The notes: generated by a model from the letters alone, not told the origin. A stretch of DNA of 64,000 nucleotides from Ruegeria sp. Ofav3-42 (GCF_022347725.1 NZ_JAKRGB010000002.1:372001-436000); one strand, 5' to 3'. Counted from the stretch's first letter, positions 52,476 to 61,499 are shown. Translations and numbers: made by a program.

Positions 52476-53510
52476 ATGACGACAAGACGTAAGTTTCTGA
52501 AAACAGCCGGTGTTGGCGTTGCAGCCGCACCGCTGGCGACGCCCGCGCTGGCGCAGAACACAATCACATGGCGGATGCAGACCTATGCCGGTCCCGCTCT
52601 GGCCGAGCACGTGATTGATCCGGCCATCAAGATGTTCAACCAGATTGCTGGTGATCGGATGCAGATCGAACTGTTCTACGCCGATCAGTTGGTTCCTACG
52701 GGCGAACTGTTCCGTGCGATGCAGAAGGGTACAATCGACGCGGTGCAGTCGGACGATGACTCGATGGCGTCGCCGACCGAAGTCACCGTGTTCGGCGGAT
52801 ACTTCCCCTTTGCGTCGCGCTATTCGCTCGACGTGCCGGTATTGTTCAACCAGTGGGGCCTGAACGAAATCTGGGACGAGGAATACTCCAAGGTCGGCGT
52901 CAAGCACATCAGCGCCGGTGCATGGGACCCGTGCCACTTTGCGACCAAGGACCCGATCAACTCGCTTGCAGACATGAAAGGCAAGCGCATTTTCACCTTC
53001 CCAACGGCGGGCCGGTTCCTGTCGCAGTTCGGCGTCGTGCCAGTGACCCTGCCATGGGAAGACATCGAAGTCGCGGTTCAGACCGGCGAGCTGGACGGCA
53101 TCGCATGGTCGGGCATCACCGAAGACTACACAGTTGGCTGGGCCGACGTGACCAACTATTTCCTGACCAATAACGTGTCGGGCGCATGGGCGGGTCATTT
53201 CTTTGCCAATATGGACCGTTGGAACGAACTGCCCGAAGATCTGCAGACCTTGTTCAAGGTGTGCTGTGATCAGTCGCACTATTATCGCCAGTGGTGGTAC
53301 TGGGGTGGCGAAGCCAACCTGCGTGTCAACGGCACCAAGATGCAGCTGACCTCCATCCCGGACGAAGAATGGGCAACCGTCGAGGAAGCCGCAGTGAAGT
53401 TCTGGGACGAAATCGCCGCGGAATCCGAGACTAAGGCGAAAGTTGTCGACATCTTCAAGCGCTACAACGCCGAAATGCTCAAGGCCGGTCGGCCTTATCG
53501 TTACGGCTGA
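52476..53510 (+). CDS. TRAP transporter substrate-binding protein (DctP type)
   Basis: 344 residues. The N-terminus TTRRKFLKTAGVGVAAAPLA is a twin-arginine signal, cleaved after ALA before QNTITWRMQ. The mature protein has the DctP fold, with FYADQLVPTGELFRAMQKGT and MKGKRIFTFPTAGRFLSQFG (the Arg that usually salt-bridges a carboxylate is in this region) and ELDGIAWSGITEDYTVGWAD. Conserved Arg contact implies a carboxylate-bearing ligand in most members. A strong hairpin follows. Confidence 0.92.
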   Translation: MTTRRKFLKTAGVGVAAAPLATPALAQNTITWRMQTYAGPALAEHVIDPAIKMFNQIAGDRMQIELFYADQLVPTGELFRAMQKGTIDAVQSDDDSMASPTEVTVFGGYFPFASRYSLDVPVLFNQWGLNEIWDEEYSKVGVKHISAGAWDPCHFATKDPINSLADMKGKRIFTFPTAGRFLSQFGVVPVTLPWEDIEVAVQTGELDGIAWSGITEDYTVGWADVTNYFLTNNVSGAWAGHFFANMDRWNELPEDLQTLFKVCCDQSHYYRQWWYWGGEANLRVNGTKMQLTSIPDEEWATVEEAAVKFWDEIAAESETKAKVVDIFKRYNAEMLKAGRPYRYG

Positions 53511-53517
53511 TAAGCGA

Positions 53518-53553
53518 AATCCCGACGCGAGGGGCACTCCTTGCGTCGGGATT
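53518..53553 (+). terminator. Strong stem-loop after the TRAP genes
   Basis: A 15-bp stem with one G-T pair: AATCCCGACGCGAGG (53518-53532) with CCTTGCGTCGGGATT (53539-53553), loop GGCACT. No T-run follows, so it may act as a processing or stability element as much as a terminator. Confidence 0.75.
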
Positions 53554-53656
53554 AGACATCAGGAAGCAACATCATTTATGTTCACATCTGTTCCAGAAAT
53601 AGAACGAATAAGCCGGATGCACACATGGGCGCATCGGTTGATAGAGGTGTGAAGAT

Positions 53657-55342
53657 ATGGCTATCGCGAGCTTTTTGATTGAGATTTTTGCGGCAACCAT
53701 GTTGCTGCTGTTTGCCGTGCGTTTGGTGCGTACCGGTATTGAACGGCGCTTTGGTGCTCTGTTCCAGTCGATCCTGACGCGCCACTCCAACAGCTTCGTC
53801 GCGGGCGGGGCGGGGATGGTCCTGGCCACGATCCTGCAAAGTTCAGCTGCTGTGACGGTCTTGCTGACCGGCTTCGCCGCAGCGGGGATGGTGACGTTTG
53901 GGATGGCTCTGGCGGGTGTGCTGGGCGCCGATCTGGGCGCCGCACTCGTCATTCAGGTTCTGTCCTACGATCTGGGCTGGCTTCAGCCCGCATTGTTGGC
54001 GTTGGGCGGTTGGCTGTACCTCAAATCCGAAAGGTCGAATGTTCGGCTTATGGGACGGATCGTTCTGGGCGTCGCCTTCATTCTGATCTCGCTCCAATTC
54101 CTGCGCGAAGCGGTTGAGCCGATCCGTGAAAGCGCGTTTCTGCCTGCGATTGCAGGATATCTTGAAGCCGACTATTTCAGCGCCTTTATCGTCGGTGCGG
54201 TACTGGCTTTTGTCATGCACAGCTCGGTTGCGACGATCCTGATGTGCGTTGCCCTGGTTCAGATCGGCGCGATCCCGTTCGCCGCGGGATTGTCTCTGGT
54301 TTTGGGGGCAAACCTCGGTTCGGCCTTTATCCCGATCTGGCTGACGCGAGATATGACCGTCACAGCCCGACGTATTCCGCTGGCCAACTTGCTTCTGCGG
54401 GGCACCGCAGCCCTGGTGATGCTGATTGTCGTCAACGTCGCCGGTTTGCACGACGCGCTATTGGTGACAAGCGCAGCGCAGTCGCTGATCTTCGCGCATA
54501 TCGGGTTTAATCTTGCAGTTTTCCTGGTAGCGACGGGATTTGTGAACCAGTTGGAACAGCCTATGGCCCTTCTGCTGGCAGAACCCAAAGTCGAGAAGAA
54601 TGCGTTGGATCAGTTCTCTGATGCGCTTACGCCGCTGGGGGATCCCGGCGGTTCGAGGGCCAGCGTTGCCATGTCGTCCGTGCGCCACGAGCTGTTGCAG
54701 ATGATCACGCAGGTCGAACGTATGTTCCGCCCAGTGCTGGATATCTACGAGCAGGATGACAGTGACGCGATTTCAGCGCTTTGGCAGCAGGACGAGCGGG
54801 TCAATACGCAATTGACCGAAATCCGCCGCTTTGTCGCGCGTATGCCCCGGCAGAACATGAGCAAAGCGCAGATAAAAACCGCGCGGGGACTGGTGGAATA
54901 CGCCATCCGACTTGAGGCAGCGGGCGATGTCGTCTCAAACCGGATGACACGTACGGCGCAGATCAAGCACACGGAGCGTACCGAGTTTTCGGCGCAAGGT
55001 TGGAAAGAGCTGACGGATCTGCATTCGGCAATTCTGGAAAGCTTCTCTTTGGCGCGGCATGTGCTTTTGGTTGACGACATGGATTGTGCCCGTCGGCTGG
55101 TGCTGGACAAGGCCGAGGTCAAACGGATGTCGCGCGATAGCCGCAAGGCGCACCTGAAACGGCTGGAGCGCGGACAGACCGAGAGTTTTCAGTCCAGCGA
55201 CCTGCATTTGGAAACCCTGCGGTCCATGCGCGATCTGCACGGGCACATCGCCGCCATCGCCTATCCGATCCTCTACAAAAGCGGTCAGGTTCTGGAGACG
55301 CGCCTGGTTATGGAAATGGACAAGGAAGCTGCCGATGACTGA
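53657..55342 (+). CDS. Na/Pi-cotransporter family protein with PhoU-like C-terminus
   Basis: 561 residues. The N-terminal half carries two Na_Pi_cotrans repeats with the QSSAA/HSSVA signatures (VLATILQSSAAVTVLLTGFA and VLAFVMHSSVATILMCVALV) and glycine-rich GADLGAA/GANLGSAF loops. Residues about 330-550 are helical and PhoU-like (HELLQMITQVERMFRPVLDI ...). It probably moves phosphate or a related anion with Na+. Its place between TRAP and catabolic genes is unusual, and it follows a strong stem-loop, so it may be separately expressed. Confidence 0.9.
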   Translation: MAIASFLIEIFAATMLLLFAVRLVRTGIERRFGALFQSILTRHSNSFVAGGAGMVLATILQSSAAVTVLLTGFAAAGMVTFGMALAGVLGADLGAALVIQVLSYDLGWLQPALLALGGWLYLKSERSNVRLMGRIVLGVAFILISLQFLREAVEPIRESAFLPAIAGYLEADYFSAFIVGAVLAFVMHSSVATILMCVALVQIGAIPFAAGLSLVLGANLGSAFIPIWLTRDMTVTARRIPLANLLLRGTAALVMLIVVNVAGLHDALLVTSAAQSLIFAHIGFNLAVFLVATGFVNQLEQPMALLLAEPKVEKNALDQFSDALTPLGDPGGSRASVAMSSVRHELLQMITQVERMFRPVLDIYEQDDSDAISALWQQDERVNTQLTEIRRFVARMPRQNMSKAQIKTARGLVEYAIRLEAAGDVVSNRMTRTAQIKHTERTEFSAQGWKELTDLHSAILESFSLARHVLLVDDMDCARRLVLDKAEVKRMSRDSRKAHLKRLERGQTESFQSSDLHLETLRSMRDLHGHIAAIAYPILYKSGQVLETRLVMEMDKEAADD

Positions 55343-55392
55343 TGGCAGACAATCGAAATCGAGGTCTCTCTGAGTGACAAAGGATACTAAAG

Positions 55393-56754
55393 ATGGGCAA
55401 TGATGCGATTTTGGCCGATCTGAAAGCCAAATTCGAAGCAGGCGAGGTCGACACGGTTCTGGTCTGTATGGTGGACATGCAGGGCCGCCTGATGGGCAAA
55501 CGTTTCCACGCCGGACACTTCGTGGCAGGCGCGTGGGAAGAGACGCATTGCTGCAACTATCTGCTGGCCACGGATCTTGAGATGGCCACACCGGACGGTT
55601 ACTCCGCGACCAGTTGGGAGCGCGGTTATGGCGACTATGTCATGAAGCCCGACCTCAGCACCCTGCGCCCGGTGCCCTGGCTGGAGGGCACGGCGATGGT
55701 GATGTGCGATGTGCTGGATCATCACACGCATGAGGAGGTGCCGCACGCGCCGCGCTCGATCCTGAAAAAACAGGTCAATCGTCTCAAGGCCATGGGTTAT
55801 GACGCGATGTGTGCCACCGAACTGGAGTTCTTCCTGTTCGAAAAGAGCTTTGACCAGATTCGTAAGGAAGGCTTCCGGAATCTGGAGCCGATCTCGGGCT
55901 ATAACGAAGACTATCACATCCTCCAAACCACCAAGGAAGAGCATGTGATGCGCCCGATCCGCAACCATCTGTGGAATGCGGGGATACCGGTTGAGAACTC
56001 AAAGGGTGAGGCCGAGACCGGGCAGGAAGAGCTGAACATCAAATACGCGCCTGCCATGGACACGGCCGAGTATCACTCGATCGCCAAAAACGCGGTGAAA
56101 GAGATCGCGTGGCAGCACGGTCATGCGGCGACGTTTCTGCCGAAATGGCATCACGACAAGGTCGGCAGTTCGAGCCACGTGCACCAGTCGCTTTGGGCCG
56201 ATGGCAAGCCTGCCTTCTATGATGCGGCGGATGAACTGGGCATGTCCGCGCTGATGAAAAGCTACATGGCAGGTCTGCTGAAATACGCAGGCGATTACAC
56301 CTATTTCATGGCGCCCTACATCAACAGCTACAAACGGTTCATGAAGGGAACCTTTGCGCCCACGCGGATCATCTGGTCGGTCGACAACCGCACTGCCGGT
56401 TTCCGTCTGTGCGGGGATGGGACCAAGGCGGTTCGGGTTGAATGCCGGATACCGGGCTCGGACATGAACCCCTATCTGGCGATGGCCGGAATGCTGGCGG
56501 CCGGGATAGCAGGCATAGAAGAAAGTTTGGAGCTGCAGCCGCCGACTACGGGCGACGTGTATCAGGGCGAAACTGGCATGATCCCGGGCAACCTGCGCGC
56601 CGCGCGGGATGCGTTGCATGGATCGGCCATGTTGCGTGCAGCCATGGGTGATGAGGTTGTTGATCACTACACTCGCGCGGCTGAGGTCGAGATCGAAGAG
56701 TTCGAGCGTGTGGTGACCGATTGGGAAGTTGCGCGCGGATTCGAGCGTGCGTGA
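55393..56754 (+). CDS. Glutamine-synthetase-family ligase (gamma-glutamyl-amine synthetase-like)
   Basis: 453 residues. GS fold motifs are present: catalytic ATELEFFLFEKSF, AETGQEELNIKYAPAMD, KVGSSSHVHQSLWADGKPAF and WSVDNRTAGFRLCGDGTKAV. The N-terminal beta-grasp is VDTVLVCMVDMQGRLMGKRF. It lacks the adenylylation-site Tyr region of GlnA and resembles PuuA/IpuC-type enzymes that join glutamate to an amine. With the aldehyde and alcohol dehydrogenases that follow it probably starts a gamma-glutamylation pathway. It begins 50 bp after the Na/Pi gene. Confidence 0.88.
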   Translation: MGNDAILADLKAKFEAGEVDTVLVCMVDMQGRLMGKRFHAGHFVAGAWEETHCCNYLLATDLEMATPDGYSATSWERGYGDYVMKPDLSTLRPVPWLEGTAMVMCDVLDHHTHEEVPHAPRSILKKQVNRLKAMGYDAMCATELEFFLFEKSFDQIRKEGFRNLEPISGYNEDYHILQTTKEEHVMRPIRNHLWNAGIPVENSKGEAETGQEELNIKYAPAMDTAEYHSIAKNAVKEIAWQHGHAATFLPKWHHDKVGSSSHVHQSLWADGKPAFYDAADELGMSALMKSYMAGLLKYAGDYTYFMAPYINSYKRFMKGTFAPTRIIWSVDNRTAGFRLCGDGTKAVRVECRIPGSDMNPYLAMAGMLAAGIAGIEESLELQPPTTGDVYQGETGMIPGNLRAARDALHGSAMLRAAMGDEVVDHYTRAAEVEIEEFERVVTDWEVARGFERA

Positions 56755-56765
56755 GACCGGGTTAG

Positions 56766-56806
56766 GCTGGGGGCTCTGCCCCCAGACCCCCGAGGTATTT
56801 TGGGCC
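56766..56806 (+). repeat. GC-rich palindromic repeat typical of roseobacters
   Basis: CTGGGGGC-TCT-GCCCCCAG (56767-56785), followed by ACCCCCGAGGTATTTTGGGC. From memory this hairpin and following sequence recur between genes in many Rhodobacteraceae genomes. Only one copy is seen here. Confidence 0.55.
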
Positions 56807-56849
56807 AGATGAAGCAGGGGATCCTGTTTCTTTCGGAAATGGAGTGAAT

Positions 56850-58232
56850 ATGGGGCAGATGTTGCAATGTGTCTCGCCGATCGACGGATCGGTTTATGCG
56901 GAACGTGAGGTGCTGTCGCGTGGGGCTGCGTTTGAAGCCGCAGCTCGCGCAAGGGCCGCACAGGCCGAATGGGCTGCGCGTCCTCTGCAGGAGCGGATCG
57001 ATCTTGTGATGGCGGGCGTGGCGGCCGTTGGCGCGATGAATGATGAGATCGTGCCCGAGCTGGCGCACATGATGGGCCGCCCGGTGCGTTACGGCGGAGA
57101 GTTTGGCGGCTTTAACGAGCGCGCCAGCCATATGGCAGAAATTGCCGAGGCGTCTCTGGCCGAAATCGCGGTCGGTGAGGATGAGACTTTTAAGCGTTAC
57201 ATTAAGCGCATCCCGCACGGCGTGGTTTTTGTGGTGGCGCCATGGAACTACCCTTACATGACGGCGATCAACACAGTGGCCCCGGCATTGATCGCGGGGA
57301 ACACTGTGATCCTGAAACATGCCACACAGACGCTGCTGGTGGGTGAGCGTATGGCGCAGGCGTTTCATTCGGCGGGTGTGCCCGAGGATGTGTTCCAGAA
57401 TGTGTTCCTGAGCCATGACGTGACCAATGACCTGATCGCGGGAAATGCGTTTGATTTCGTGAATTTCACCGGCTCGGTCGGTGGCGGTCAGGCGATGGAG
57501 CGTGCGGCGGCGGGTACGTTTACCGGTGTTGGCACCGAGCTGGGAGGTAAAGATCCCGGTTATGTCATGGATGACGCTGATCTGGATGCAGCCGTTGATA
57601 CTCTGATCGACGGGGCAATGTTCAACTCGGGTCAGTGCTGTTGCGGGATCGAGCGGATTTACGTCCATGAAAGCCTATACGATGATTTCGTTGCCAAGGC
57701 GGTTGAGGTCGTAAAGGGTTACAAGCTGGGCAATCCGCTGGACACTGAGACGACAATTGGTCCGATGGCCAATGTCCGGTTTGCCGATGAGGTGCGCGCG
57801 CAGATTGCCGAGGCTGTCGAAGCCGGGGCAGTAGCCCATATCGACACCTTCCCTGAGGATGATGGTGGCGCTTACCTGACGCCGCAGATTCTGACCAACG
57901 TCTCTCATGACATGCGCGTGATGCGGGATGAGAGCTTTGGACCGGTGGTTGGCATCATGAAAGTGTCGTCAGATGAAGAAGCCATCGCTCTGATGAATGA
58001 TAGTGAGTTCGGCCTGACCGCTAGCCTGTGGACCCGCGATTTGGACCGCGCGGCACGTGTGGGCGACGCCATCGAGACCGGCACCGTGTTCATGAACCGC
58101 GCGGACTATCTGGACCCCGGCCTCTGCTGGGCAGGCTGCAAGAACACTGGGCGCGGCGGCGGTTTGTCCGTCATCGGCTATCACAACCTGACACGTCCCA
58201 AATCCTACCACCTGAAAAAGGTTACAGGCTAA
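56850..58232 (+). CDS. Aldehyde dehydrogenase family protein
   Basis: 460 residues from MGQMLQCVSPIDGSVYAERE, behind GGAG at 5 nt; a GTG two codons earlier is weaker. NAD-dependent ALDH motifs are present: FVVAPWNYPYMTAINTVAPA, FTGSVGGGQAMERAA, the general base Glu in TELGGKDPGYVMDD and the nucleophile Cys in FNSGQCCCGIERIYV. In context it probably oxidises a gamma-glutamyl aminoaldehyde to the acid. Confidence 0.93.
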   Translation: MGQMLQCVSPIDGSVYAEREVLSRGAAFEAAARARAAQAEWAARPLQERIDLVMAGVAAVGAMNDEIVPELAHMMGRPVRYGGEFGGFNERASHMAEIAEASLAEIAVGEDETFKRYIKRIPHGVVFVVAPWNYPYMTAINTVAPALIAGNTVILKHATQTLLVGERMAQAFHSAGVPEDVFQNVFLSHDVTNDLIAGNAFDFVNFTGSVGGGQAMERAAAGTFTGVGTELGGKDPGYVMDDADLDAAVDTLIDGAMFNSGQCCCGIERIYVHESLYDDFVAKAVEVVKGYKLGNPLDTETTIGPMANVRFADEVRAQIAEAVEAGAVAHIDTFPEDDGGAYLTPQILTNVSHDMRVMRDESFGPVVGIMKVSSDEEAIALMNDSEFGLTASLWTRDLDRAARVGDAIETGTVFMNRADYLDPGLCWAGCKNTGRGGGLSVIGYHNLTRPKSYHLKKVTG

Positions 58233-58239
58233 GGGCACC

Positions 58240-58276
58240 GGCCTGCTCTGGACAGCCCCCCTCGCCAGAGCAGGCC
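58240..58276 (+). other. Intercistronic stem-loop
   Basis: GGCCTGCTCTGG (58240-58251) and CCAGAGCAGGCC (58265-58276) form a perfect 12-bp stem with a 13-nt loop between the aldehyde and alcohol dehydrogenase genes. No T-run follows, so it is probably an RNA processing or stability element. Confidence 0.65.
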
Positions 58277-58300
58277 TCAAATCACAAAGGAAAACCTGAC

Positions 58301-59446
58301 ATGTCACTCGTTGGAAACTGGTCGTACCCGACCGCGATCAAATTCGGGGCAGGGCGCATCAAGGAACTGCCCGAAGCCTGCGCGGCTGCGGGCATGAAAA
58401 AGCCTCTGCTGGTCACTGACAAAGGGTTGGCCGACCTGCCGATCACAACGCAGACGTTGGACATAATGGAGGCCGCCGGTCTGGGCCGTGGACTGTTCAG
58501 CGATGTGGACCCGAACCCGAATGAAAAGAACCTGGAAGCCGGCGTGGAAGCCTACCGCGCGGGTGGCCATGACGGGGTGATCGCCTTTGGCGGTGGCTCG
58601 GGGCTGGATTTGGGCAAGATGGTCGCCTTCATGGCGGGGCAGACGCGTCCCGTCTGGGATTTTGAGGATATCGGCGACTGGTGGACCCGCGCAAATGCAG
58701 ACGCCATTGCGCCGATCATCGCGGTGCCTACGACCGCGGGAACGGGTTCCGAGGTTGGCCGCGCCAGCGTCATCACCAATTCCGAGACGCACGCCAAGAA
58801 GATCATCTTTCACCCCAAGGTTCTGCCATCGGTGGTGATCTGTGACCCCGAGCTGACCGTCGGCATGCCCAAGTTCATCACCGCCGGTACCGGGCTGGAT
58901 GCCTTCGCACACTGCGTCGAGGCGTTCTCCAGCCCGCACTACCACCCGATGAGCCAGGGCATTGCGCTGGAAGGCATGCGGCTGGTTAAGGAATATCTGC
59001 CGCGCGCCTACGCGGATGGTAGTGATATCGAAGCCCGCGCTCAGATGATGAGCGCCGCTGCGATGGGTGCAACCGCCTTCCAGAAAGGGCTGGGTGCAAT
59101 CCACGCAATGAGCCACCCGGTTGGTGCTGTGTTCAACACGCATCACGGTACAACGAATGCCGTCTGTATGCCTGCGGTTCTGGAGTTCAATGCCCCGGCC
59201 ATTGCAGACCGTTTCCAGTCGGCGGCTGCCTATCTGGGCATAGACGGTGGTTTCGACGGGGTCCGTGCTTTTGTGCAGTCATTCAATGACTCGCTGGGGA
59301 TCCCGGTCAAACTGTCCGAACTCGGCGTGACCGAGGATGCGATCCCGGAACTGGTGCAGGGGGCGATCATTGACCCGTCCTGCGGCGGCAACCCGATCAA
59401 GCTCACTGAGGATAATCTGACCGACTTGTTCAAAGCCGCGTTGTGA
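58301..59446 (+). CDS. Iron-containing alcohol dehydrogenase
   Basis: 381 residues from MSLVGNWSYPTAIKFGAGRI, behind an AAAGGAAAACC ribosome site. Group III ADH motifs are present: the NAD site FGGGSGLDLGKMVAF, TTAGTGSEVGRASVI, and metal ligands in GTGLDAFAHCVEAFSSPHYH and IHAMSHPVGAVFNTHHGTTN. It probably oxidises an alcohol group to the aldehyde used by the preceding dehydrogenase. A terminator follows. Confidence 0.93.
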   Translation: MSLVGNWSYPTAIKFGAGRIKELPEACAAAGMKKPLLVTDKGLADLPITTQTLDIMEAAGLGRGLFSDVDPNPNEKNLEAGVEAYRAGGHDGVIAFGGGSGLDLGKMVAFMAGQTRPVWDFEDIGDWWTRANADAIAPIIAVPTTAGTGSEVGRASVITNSETHAKKIIFHPKVLPSVVICDPELTVGMPKFITAGTGLDAFAHCVEAFSSPHYHPMSQGIALEGMRLVKEYLPRAYADGSDIEARAQMMSAAAMGATAFQKGLGAIHAMSHPVGAVFNTHHGTTNAVCMPAVLEFNAPAIADRFQSAAAYLGIDGGFDGVRAFVQSFNDSLGIPVKLSELGVTEDAIPELVQGAIIDPSCGGNPIKLTEDNLTDLFKAAL

Positions 59447-59472
59447 TCGGTTCACCGCTGTGCAAGTAACGT

Positions 59473-59501
59473 AACCGGCCCGTTTCTCGGGCTGGTTTTC
59501 T
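59473..59501 (+). terminator. Rho-independent terminator after the alcohol dehydrogenase
   Basis: AACCGGCCCG (59473-59482), loop TTTCT, CGGGCTGGTT (59488-59497), then TTCTCT. A 10-bp stem with one G-T pair marks the probable end of the amine-catabolism operon. Confidence 0.82.
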
Positions 59502-59520
59502 CTGTGCGAAAGGTTGGGAC

Positions 59521-60360
59521 GTGACCCCGTTTGTCATAGCCATCATTTTGACGGCCGCGCTGTTGCACGCAGTGTGGAACGCGATTGTCAAAACCGCAGT
59601 CGATCGGACCACGACACTGGGGCTGGTCGCGCTGGGTCATGTCATCCCCGCGACAGCGATGATCTTGCTATTGCCGCTGCCCAGTGCCGAGAGCTTTCCG
59701 TACATCCTGATCTCAACCGTCGTTCATTTCGGATACTACTACATGCTGGGCAAAGCCTATCAGCATGGAGACCTGAGCGTCGTTTACCCGATAGCGCGTG
59801 GTATCGTGCCCGCGCTGGTCTCGCTATGGGCGATGTTGCTGGTGGGCGAGGTGCTGCCTTTGCAGGCTTGGGGTGGGATCGCGCTGATCGCGCTCGGTAT
59901 CCAGCTCAGCAGTTGGAAGGCCTTGCGGTCCGGCGTCGGGCGCTGGGCCCTGGGGTTTGCGGTGGGCACTGGCTTTTGCATATCGGTTTATTCGGTCGTG
60001 GACGGTATAGGCGTGCGGCTGTCCGGCAACACGCTCAGCTACTGGGCCTGGGGCGCATTCCTGCACCTGTTCATCGCCGGGTTCGTCGGCATCAAAAAGC
60101 GCGACACCCTGGCCAGCCTTCCCGCCAAGACGTGGATGATCGGCATTTTGGGCGGGCTGGTGTCGATGACAGCCTATGGCCTTGTGCTTTATGCCAAAAA
60201 CTTCGCCCCGCTGGGCGCGGTTTCGGCGCTGCGCGAGACTTCGGTCATTTTCGCCGCACTGATCGGGTTCGTTTTCCTGAAGGAAGGCAACTGGATGCGT
60301 CGGCTGGGGGCTGCTGTTCTGATGGCGTTTGGTGTCGCACTGATCGGCATGGCTGTCTGA
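59521..60360 (+). CDS. DMT-superfamily (EamA) transporter
   Basis: 279 residues from a GTG (TPFVIAIILTAALLHAVWNA), with ten transmembrane helices in two EamA repeats. Conserved features are LLHAVWNAIVKTA, HFGYYYMLGKAYQHGDLSVV with YPIARGIVPALVSL, and the second-repeat LRETSVIFAALIGFVFLKEG. DMT members mostly export amino acids, nucleosides or drugs. It lies 20 bp after the terminator of the catabolic genes; a functional link is possible but not shown. Confidence 0.9.
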   Translation: MTPFVIAIILTAALLHAVWNAIVKTAVDRTTTLGLVALGHVIPATAMILLLPLPSAESFPYILISTVVHFGYYYMLGKAYQHGDLSVVYPIARGIVPALVSLWAMLLVGEVLPLQAWGGIALIALGIQLSSWKALRSGVGRWALGFAVGTGFCISVYSVVDGIGVRLSGNTLSYWAWGAFLHLFIAGFVGIKKRDTLASLPAKTWMIGILGGLVSMTAYGLVLYAKNFAPLGAVSALRETSVIFAALIGFVFLKEGNWMRRLGAAVLMAFGVALIGMAV

Positions 60361-60428
60361 TCCGGACGGCCTTGCCGCTTGCGGCCTTCGTCTCGCATAG
60401 TGGGTGCGAGTGACGAGGGAGCGTTTTG

Positions 60429-61199
60429 ATGACCAAAGAGATTGTTCTGATCCATGGGGCCTTTGCCGGTCCGTGGTGCATGCAAGACTACGCCGACTTC
60501 TTCCGCGCGCGCGGCTGGACGGTTCACACCCCCGCGCTGCGCTATCATGGCGGAGATCCCAAGGCCGAGCCCGATCCGGGGCTGACCGACACCAGCGTCC
60601 TGGATTACGCGGATGACATCGCGGCTTTTGTGCAGGGTTTGGGCAGCAAACCTGTGCTGCTGGGCCACGCCATTGCAGGCGTTGTGGCGCAGCAGGTGGC
60701 CTCACGCGGGCTGGCCAGCGCCATTGTCCTGATCAACCCCAACGCGCCGTGGGGGACGCTGCCCGAAACCGATGACGAACGCGCCATCCCGCGCGCGCTG
60801 ATGGAGAGTGGGGCCTTCTGGAAACAGCCCATGCGGGTCGAGTTCGACCTGATGACCCCCTTCGCGCTGAACAAAATGCCCGAGGCGCAGCAGCATGAGG
60901 TCTTCGACCAACTGGGCGCAGAAAGCGGGCGTGTGATGTTCGAGATGTTCTTTTGGATGTTCGACGACCACCACGCGATGAAAGTGGATATCGACAAAGT
61001 CGACTGCCCGGTCTTGATCGTCTCAGGGACCGAGGATCGTGCGGTAAACCCCGATACCTGCCGTGCCTTGGCCAAGCTGTACGGAGACCGCGCGACCTTC
61101 ATGCCGGTCAAAGACCACGCGCATTTCCTGTTCATGGAGCCGGGCTGGGAACAACCCGCTGGACAGATCGCGGACTGGCTGGACGAGAAGTTGGGCTAA
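60429..61199 (+). CDS. Alpha/beta-hydrolase fold protein lacking the nucleophile serine
   Basis: 256 residues from MTKEIVLIHGAFAGPWCMQD, behind GGGAG. The oxyanion-hole HGAFAG and core strands are standard. The nucleophile elbow, however, reads LLGHAIAGVVAQQ, with Ala81 where GHSxGG would place Ser. The acid (VSGTEDRAVNPDTC) and His (KDHAHFLFMEPGW) of the triad seem kept. It may therefore be non-hydrolytic, a binding protein or a lyase/dioxygenase-like variant. A TTG one codon earlier is an alternative start. Confidence 0.85.
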   Translation: MTKEIVLIHGAFAGPWCMQDYADFFRARGWTVHTPALRYHGGDPKAEPDPGLTDTSVLDYADDIAAFVQGLGSKPVLLGHAIAGVVAQQVASRGLASAIVLINPNAPWGTLPETDDERAIPRALMESGAFWKQPMRVEFDLMTPFALNKMPEAQQHEVFDQLGAESGRVMFEMFFWMFDDHHAMKVDIDKVDCPVLIVSGTEDRAVNPDTCRALAKLYGDRATFMPVKDHAHFLFMEPGWEQPAGQIADWLDEKLG

Positions 61200-61217
61200 T
61201 TCGCCCATCCACTCAGT

Positions 61218-61499
61218 TCAGCGATTGACATGAATACCGCTCTCCGGTTTCCACTTCATGACGCCATCGCCGCCTTTGATACAACGCAACAGATGTTCTT
61301 CGCGCGTGCTGGACGTTTCGGTCACGGTGTTGTCGCCATGGAGCACAACAAAGGCGTCCACCGAATACGCCAAGCCGTTGTAGTAGCAGAACCGTAACTC
61401 TGCCCCGACCGGAATAGGCGATGCGCCGATCAGTGACTGCTGCGCGCTCGCCTGGCTGGCCAGCAAGGCAAAAGCCAGCCCGAGGGTTATTGATTTCAT
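61218..61499 (-). CDS. Small secreted protein
   Basis: 93 residues. The signal peptide MKSITLGLAFALLASQASAQ is cleaved near SAQ. The mature part, about 73 residues, has PVGAELRFCYYNGLAYSVDA and HLLRCIKGGDGVMKW, with two Cys that could pair. A ribosome site (GGGAGGACGAC on the minus strand) precedes the ATG. No family recognised with confidence. Confidence 0.7.
   Translation of the reverse strand: MKSITLGLAFALLASQASAQQSLIGASPIPVGAELRFCYYNGLAYSVDAFVVLHGDNTVTETSSTREEHLLRCIKGGDGVMKWKPESGIHVNR

Noticed and set aside
51840-53537. 565-codon open frame on the minus strand over the TRAP permease and binding-protein genes
   Set aside because: It mirrors the codons of two well-supported genes, has no family motifs and reads Arg/His/Gln-rich as antisense frames of GC-rich genes do.
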